A stretch of 64,000 nucleotides of DNA from Cyathus striatus (taxonomy: Eukaryota > Basidiomycota > Agaricomycetes > Agaricales > Nidulariaceae): positions 1,178,001 through 1,242,000 of the forward strand of contig JAOVFP010000003.1 in the NCBI GenBank assembly GCA_025738555.1. Reading direction: 5' to 3'. A program made the translations under genes and the position numbers. Numbering within the stretch: the stretch's first letter is position 1; each line of letters begins with the position of its first letter. Shown here piece after piece: positions 57,444 to 64,000 of the stretch. The notes beneath the pieces are model-generated. The model saw only the letters and a program-made list of their open reading frames with translations, did no database searches and was not told where the DNA came from.

Positions 57444-60165
57444 CTATGTGGCATGATGAACAAACATATTTGATTAAGACAGCAACTTAATATATATATT
57501 CCTTGAACAATTACAACAAAGACATTAGTATTCATAACACGCAACTTAAAGCTGGCTTTCAAACTTTCGTAAATCTTCATCGTGTACACTCCCTCTTCCG
57601 CTTTCTACATATTCAGTTCTTGACTCGCCACTTTCCTCTGCATTACCCGGTATAATCGAACCATGCGTTGGTTCCTTACTGAACTGTGATACAGCGCCTT
57701 GAGCATCAGCTGTGGACTGAGCAGCTGACGCAAAATCAAGTTGCGTGACCGTCCTTTCACTATTCGTGCGATGCCCATTTCGGTTCACTTCTGTTCCACG
57801 CAGCTCACGGACAGCATTTACAAAAGCCTGTTGCCAAAAATATGTGAGACGATGGATAAAGAAACAATAACAACAACGTACCGGATCAGTGATTGCGAGG
57901 ATCCCATATGCAAGTGGACGGATCCCGTAGAATATTAGATCGAGTATGAGGAGGTTAAAATCCTTTACAGTGAATGTGATTAATTGAAGAAGTAAAGAAG
58001 AAATCGTTACGTACGCGTTGCGTATGGAAACCACGAACTGTCATGTTCAAATCGAGTATGACAGTGGTATAATTAACGATGAGTGATACAATCGGGTACA
58101 TAGCTATATTCAGGTATCAGTAAATTGACAAGTCTATGCAGTCTTCTCTTACCAATTCGAAGAACCACTCTGCGATAACGTTTATCCCGTGCGACCAGCA
58201 TCAATGGTCTAAAAACGTTATCGCTAGATCCGATTCGTGTCTTTTCTTCAACCTGACGAGGCTTTGTTCGTGTTGAGACTTTAATCATAATGGATGTAAT
58301 TCTCTGAGTCCTGATAAGAATGTTTAATTTTGTGACATTAAGTATACATACCTGAAAGCGATATATCCAACCCAGTACCACACACGAACATATCGTCTCC
58401 ACTGTAGCAGCCAATGTAATCCAAAATGATTGTGTTCCGATTATCCATTTGAGGCGCAACCTGGGATCAGTGTTTGAGTACCAGCATGTTCCGGTATCTT
58501 CATTGTAGCTTCATACTATATTAACTGACTCGAAATATTGCATAGAAAATTGTCAGACCTACCCAAATTGATGTACCGCGTAGGTTGGCACATTCAAAAC
58601 GATACTAAGAATCGTGGTGACTGCTATATAATATTTCTCCATTTTTTTCCCATTAACGCCATGAACTAATACTAATCTAATAGATTTTTAGTCGATCCTA
58701 TTATAGTATAGGCTGAGAGAGGCATACTGAAGGTTTAAGGCAATGCAAGTCGTGAAGAATGTCGAGAAGCTCAGAGTAAACTGCCAGATGTAGTTCCATT
58801 AGTTTATTGTATAGACGCCTAAACAGCAGAATAACTTACATTCACCGCAAAGGCACCGAAGTTACACAATACACCAGGAGAAGCGGGAGTGGCTGCATAT
58901 GCGATTCCAAATAATATGCTTTATGAGAGGAAAATACAGGAGGTGGTTCAGGGTGGCTGGGTCACGAAGGGAATATCAACGTACTTGAACACGAGAGTGT
59001 ACACCATAAGACGAAAGCTAACTCGATCTAGCTTTGGTCGTGCTCGCTTGAAGCATACAATGACCGAGTACGCAAGCAGCGCGAGAAATGATATGCATGT
59101 TCCAGGTATTGTACAAGCTAAAGCTAAAACAGCGCTGTGAAAACATAAGATAAACGAACAATGACATATTACACTTGCACAAGAAAGTACTTACGAGAGG
59201 TTTATATCTGCATCAGTCAAGGTGAACGCATTTTGCGATGTTGTATCTGACATATGCAGAGCTCAGGGAGGAAGGAAATAGACGTTCAGGCCCTTCAGGG
59301 CGGTCCAACGGCTTCTTATGTATTGCCAGATGCTAAGCAAACGCCAACATTTAAGCATATCAAGTATTCCAATGATACCGAGGGAGTCTCCACAGCTGTC
59401 TTGACAAGACAAGATAGTCATCAAAGTTGAGTATATGAGCGTCGCTGGCTTTGGGGATACTCGCATGTATAGGGAGACTGCTGGGAAAGATCCGGTGCTC
59501 TGGAGTTTTAATAGCGTCTTCGATCATTTGTTCGCAGGCACCTATTTGGGCTGTGAACTCGGTGCCGGCACATGGCCCAACCTCTGGTGTAAACACTACC
59601 TTCCCTTCTACATGTGAAATAATAAAAGAATCCAACTCTCGACATCTTTCTAGTACATTTGTATATCATGCCTGATCAGTGACTACGTGGAATAAACACA
59701 CCTGTAAGCATTCAATATTTCAATATTCAATAATGGGAAAAATACCGCGTGGATCAGCTGTCAATGGGAGTTTAAGCGGCGAATGCCATCGATACTTAGA
59801 CACATGTCTGTGTGTGAGTGATGTATTGCCTCTGAGTTGCAGTTGAGCGGGGCACAATGGCTCTTCTCTAAAAATATCGCTGGTAGTTGATTGGTAAATA
59901 ATTGGAACTTTCACCGTTTCAGCAACTTCAATAACCACGCTCTACGTTAGAACTTAGAAACATACGTCGCTTGAGGTAGATGGAATCAAGAACTCGGAGA
60001 ACTTGGGAATGGCGCAAGATCAATCATCAGGTAGGCAACTAAAACTTAAGAACGTCGGAGAGTGCTAGTAAACTGGTCTGAGGGCCTAGGCGCCTAGGTA
60101 GTGACACGTTGTCAACACACACTTAGTTGAATGTGACTGCACGTGTACGAGTCAGTCACCATATC
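57444..60165 (-). repeat. Inverted segmental duplicate, copy 2
   Basis: Reverse complement of 40745-44864 lacking the 1.37 kb insertion. About 12.6 kb separates the two inverted copies. Confidence 0.9.
57546..59253 (-). CDS. Seven-transmembrane receptor-like protein, copy 2
   Basis: Minus strand, ATG at 59253 to the stop at 57546, with the same ten-exon layout as 43055-44762. All splice sites that I followed keep GT-AG, including GTACGT at the last intron where copy 1 has GTGCGT. Differences seen are in-frame: one Tyr fewer in GWIYRFQ, KPRQVEEK for KSPQLEK, RKFESQL for WKFESQL. Both copies therefore look translatable. Predicted plasma-membrane GPCR-like receptor; ligand unknown. Confidence 0.78.
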
Positions 60166-60278
60166 AATCATATCAATCAGTCATGGTCCCTTAGGCTTTG
60201 TCAAGTCCTTTCCAAGTTCCAACCATCGTCACACTGCTTCAGCTTAGCATTCCGGCCGTATTTAATTTCACTTCTGCT

Positions 60279-60930
60279 ATGGGACAATGCTGGTGTATAC
60301 TCAATCTCGACAAACACTTAGTTATAGATGGCGCATGGAAACTCGGTGAACTATTCTATTACAACGAGCCAGTCAAATTCATGGAATTTCTTCTTCGCAC
60401 GAGCGTTAATACCTGGGCAGGAGATCGTATCATATGCTTAGGAGAATATACTTCTGATCTTGAAGAGTTACCTAAAGGCATTTTTGCAAAGCACGAAGAA
60501 CATGAATTAATCGAATCCTGCGACGACCCCGATGGCTTTACGTTAGGCAAAATGTACGATATGGGAAATGGTTCCATTTCCGAACGAATTCCGAAGAGAT
60601 TACTCCAAGTATGTGTTGAGAAATCTTTCGAAGAAGGAATATATATGTGGAGACGGTACTCCAGAGGTTCTAGTGGGAATATCGTCGCTGGGACAAACTC
60701 TTTTCGCTCGCATTTGCTGGTCATACGACACGTCTACAAACATGGCCATTCCAAATGATATTCCATGCATAGGTCGTGGAGCATGGGCTGGGGATAGGTT
60801 CGATGTCGTTTTGTATGAGGATGTTATGCAGGATTTGGAGCTGGAAGGTTGGGAAGACGTTACAGAAGAAGTGAAATCGTACGTTATCAAGACATACCAA
60901 GAAGAGCGGTTAAACCATCCCATCATTTGA
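60279..60930 (+). pseudogene. Fungal protein of unknown function with a frameshift
   Basis: The first frame from the ATG at 60279 (MGQCWCILNLDKHLVIDGAW, TWAGDRIICLGEY) runs to ISERIPKRLL. The related second half (VLRNLSKKEY, LGQTLFARICWS, GRGAWAGDRFDVV, VTEEVKSYVI) is in another frame from about 60600 to 60930. No GT-AG intron of normal size bridges them (the in-phase option would be 25 bases), so a small indel near 60590-60610 is likely. WAGDRI and WAGDRFD suggest an internal repeat. Family function unknown. Confidence 0.6.
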
Positions 60931-61348
60931 CAAGATATATATGATATAGATACAGAACATAAGTACGATATAAATGTACGGAAATCTGATTATGCGTGAT
61001 CTGACGTCGAAACCTCCAAAGTGCCGAGCTTAGTAGCCGAGTTAAACTTCCCCAAGATTAGTATATGAACTTTATTCTTATGAATGAAACATTGTATCCC
61101 GCCATATCTGAGAACCATTGTTGTATAATTTTTTTTAGCGAATCTGTATGGAGGGTGTAGGTTAAGTCAGTCAATTCATGTACATATCAATGAGAAATCA
61201 CTATTAGAGAATTCTATCTAATTTTATGCAACATATTAAAAACTAAGCGAGTAACATAATATACTAACATAGGTATACAACTATTTGCTACAAGTGGTTG
61301 CGTGGGGTGGTTCAAATCTAGACAGCCAGAAAAAATCTAGTCGTGAAT
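60931..61348. other. Intergenic between convergent genes
   Basis: Converging 3' ends; A/T-rich, no feature seen. Confidence 0.45.
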
Positions 61349-63224
61349 CTAGTTCTTGACGAAGAGCAGTGTTATAATAATCATTAACCCATTAACTCCA
61401 ACAACGGACCAAAAAGAGCTTTCAAAACCTTTAAATTGAGAAATAGCATCCAATGGCTGTTTAGCATTAATCCCGACCGTGATCGACGTTGCAACTTCAA
61501 GCACAATCAGCATATGAACGAATGCAATGACATAAACACTTACTCGCAAGTCCAAGAGTCGCACCAATCTGGTACGCAGTATTCATAACCGCACCAACCA
61601 CACCCTCCTCCCCGGGCCTTGCACCATCCATAACAACCGTTGTACACCCAACGTACGAATGAATTAACCCAAACATTCCGATTATCATCCCGGGAACAAT
61701 ATGGGACCAATACTTGTTTGGTGTGTCCGCAAGCGCGAATAAAACCACCGATACCAAGCACATAACTTGACCCGCAACCAGCACGATTCGTCGTGGAACT
61801 TTGGTTGTTATGTATGCGGCTACAGGTGTACCGACTGCGGCTGAAAGGCCTATTGGTACACAGCGGACTGCTGATATAAGTGCGGAGTTGTGCCATAGGG
61901 TCTGTTAACGTATTCAATTAATGCTTAAATGAGAAAGGTAGGATAAACGTACACTGAAGATTTCAACTAACTGTGATTCAATCACGAAGAAAAACCAGTA
62001 TACACTCCAAGAATAGAAGAACATGGGCGTGAAGTTCTTGTTTGACCATGTGCGAGGAGGGAATGCGGGGTCTTTGACTATGCGTTCTATTACGCCGAAC
62101 GAAGCTATTAGCACAATAGATAGGACTAATGTAGCGATGACACGCGCGGAACCCCAGCCTATTTATAATAGCTATCAGTCACCTGTCAAAGAGATTCTAA
62201 ACGGTATACATTACCTGCACCGCTGCCTTCGGTGATAGCAAAAACGAATAGAATGAGGCCTGCTGTCAGAGAAGAAACACCAGCCCAATCGATGCCCCTA
62301 GGCGTATCGGACTCGGGCTTTTTGTGAGGAGGTAGAACGAACCACGAGAGGACGGCGATAGGGGAAATGACGATAGCCAAGAAGTAAAATACTGTGGATA
62401 TGGTAAGTAGTCATTTTTAGGGGTAAATTTAGCACTTACCCCATCTCCAAGATACGCGAGCTGTAAGAACACCGCCGATAATCAAACCACAAACATTTCC
62501 GATAGCACCTACACCACCAAATATCGCGTACGCACGACTACGTTCAACAGGATCAGTGATGTTAATACTGATCAGTGCCATTGCTGAAGGAACATTCATC
62601 GCTGCGCCTACAATTCCTATTATTAAGACGGCCTCATAAATGATGTTACTGATTTGCATACCTATTCCCTGCAACGCTCGAAATATAATGGCCATGATTG
62701 GGTTAACGCTAGCGCCCACAGGAATACTCAGCAATCCGATAACCAGGAACCCGAGGGTGAACACTGGCTTGGGATGGACGATATCGGCAATGCGGCCGGC
62801 TACCAGCATGAAAGCAGCAAACGTAAGAGTATAAGCGGAAAGAATCCATTGGATGGTTCCAGGGGAAAACTTCAACTCTTCGCTGATCTACAACACATGC
62901 CGTTAGTCCATACGTTCTACGATAAAGCAAAGTTGTCCTTACTGTTGGTAGAGCTACAATAGCAGCGCAAGCGTTAAATATATCGAAGAATTGGGCTAGA
63001 CAGAGGATGGTAAGGATAAGATTTTTGCGGAGGGGGGTCAGACTATTCTCGGACACCGCTTCGGCTCCGGGAAAACTTGACTCGACGGCCGCGTCTGCGG
63101 AGGTTTTTTCCCCCCATTCTTCACCGCATACTAGAGTCGGTGCGGTGCTGAGACTTACACCGACTTTGGGTTCACTGACGACTGGCTGCGCTTCGAGACT
63201 CGCTGGGGTGGTCTGGGACGCCAT
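61349..63224 (-). CDS. MFS transporter, DHA2 (drug:H+ antiporter) type
   Basis: Six exons on the minus strand: 63224-62943, 62887-62440, 62391-62215, 62158-61953, 61901-61544 and 61494-61349; 538 residues, all phases agree. A hydrophilic N-tail of ~65 residues precedes the first helix (ILTILCLAQFFDIFNACAAI). ISEELKFSPGTIQWILSAYT and LVAGRIADIVHPKPVF form the MFS motif A region, RALQGIGMQ lies in helix 4, and PSAMALISINITDPVERSRA with GGVGAIGNVCGLIIGGVL is the motif C antiporter stretch. Fourteen helices are expected, as in Amf1/Atr1-like proteins exporting small molecules, toxins or ions at the plasma membrane. Substrate cannot be told. The start at 63224 (MASQTTPASL) was chosen because upstream codons lie in a short non-ATG extension. 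Confidence 0.9.
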
Positions 63225-64000
63225 TACGATTGAAAGACGAGTTGTGAGGGAAGAGCTTGCTGCACTTAGGTTGAGAGGTCCTAGTAACAAGTCCTAAGCA
63301 AGATACCGATGCTTTTATACCACTTCAACCCTACCAGCACGGAGCAGAAACCTTCTTAGAACACTGACAACGCTTAGTGAACCTGCAGCTGGCTTTCTTT
63401 CCAAATTGAGTAAGAATAGAAGACATTAGAAATCTGGAAGTTGCTTAGTGTGCAAGCAATCGTGCTAATGATAGAACTGACGATGACCAAGCAGTAAATG
63501 AGGTATTTGGGCATTGGAGGATAAACATATGTTTACAACGATGCTGCTAAAAGAAAGTTATAAATTAAAACCTTGGGTACCAGAATGCAATTTCACTTAC
63601 TTCACAAGTGTAGCTTAACTCTAAATTGCCCTTGTAAGTTGTGCCAAAGAAACTGTCTGCTGTTAGGACTATTAGTATTACTAATTCTCGAGGTTGATCA
63701 TTCTTCTCCACTACCTACTGGACTTGCCACTTAACACTTAATGGCTTACAGGAACCCGAAGATATTGAGAGCAAAGTGGAAGATATATTATTAAGCTCAC
63801 CAACGAATCTGTCATCATTCTTTGGGCTGTGGGCTGTGGTTGCGGAGAGGACGGAGTTAGGCTTAGGAGGCGGAGAGTTCCGGGCGAGAGTGCGTTTGTC
63901 AGCAAGTTGAAACTGTACAGCATCAGGTAAGTAGTTCACAGTGCACACGGTATGGGTTTAGGGCATTGCTAGTGCCACTTACTTATGCGCGCTTCCACGA
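63225..64000. other. Window end, nothing assigned
   Basis: Promoter side of the MFS gene (a tttatacc word near 63315 could be its TATA box). A 77-codon minus-strand frame at 63715-63948 has no signature and may be chance. Confidence 0.4.

Noticed and set aside
63715..63948. 77-codon frame at the window end
   Set aside because: No signature, no start context, and the gene boundary cannot be seen within the window.
1..64000. CRISPR array, prokaryotic operon or phage
   Set aside because: Spliceosomal introns, LTR elements and fungal families throughout; the short-word arrays have irregular spacing and are parts of transposon ends.

Overview
The window looks like nuclear DNA of a basidiomycete fungus, probably an Agaricomycete. 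The evidence is many 45-60 base GT-AG introns, a Chs7-type chitin synthase chaperone, fungal Ty1/copia elements, a Tad/I-like LINE and lineage-type families (NADAR, F-box/LRR, short kinase-like proteins, 7TM receptors). Genus cannot be decided from the sequence. About half of the window is mobile or duplicated DNA.

Left part (1-19.2 kb), almost all genes on the minus strand: three NADAR domains in two units (440-1733 and 2848-3563), a roadblock/LC7 dynein light chain (4556-5096), two paralogous bZIP-like proteins of equal modelled length (5455-6592, 13640-14791), a short kinase-like gene (15501-16235) and a complete seven-exon Chs7-family gene (17216-19212). Between the bZIP paralogs lies a terminal-inverted-repeat element with a perfect 10-base target duplication (6649-12627), into which a young intact Ty1/copia element has inserted (7444-12081, 5-base duplication).

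Middle (19.8-50.7 kb) is a repeat mosaic. A ~3.4 kb block (19.9-23.3 kb) has a second collinear copy, now spread over 31.85-32.84 kb and 45.1-50.7 kb. The second copy was expanded by a TA-flanked MITE carrying a tRNA-like promoter, a long-TIR element with a full-length decayed LINE inside it, an inverted duplicate of a receptor gene, a second 10-base-duplication element (45954-48536) and a solo LTR (49849-50202). A second copia element (24569-30629; identical LTRs, one frameshift) and a Tourist-like MITE (31131-31763) lie between the two copies.

Right part (51-64 kb): a two-exon protein with a possible PD-(D/E)XK-like core, two more kinase-like copies (one clearly dead), an F-box/LRR-like gene, the second copy of the 7TM receptor gene (inverted relative to the first), a frameshifted family protein and a complete six-exon DHA2-type MFS transporter. 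There are no operons, CRISPR arrays or rRNA genes, and I found no convincing tRNA gene. The genes do not form one pathway. The most distinctive content is the NADAR cluster and the pair of GGGC-ended transposons with unrelated subterminal arrays.
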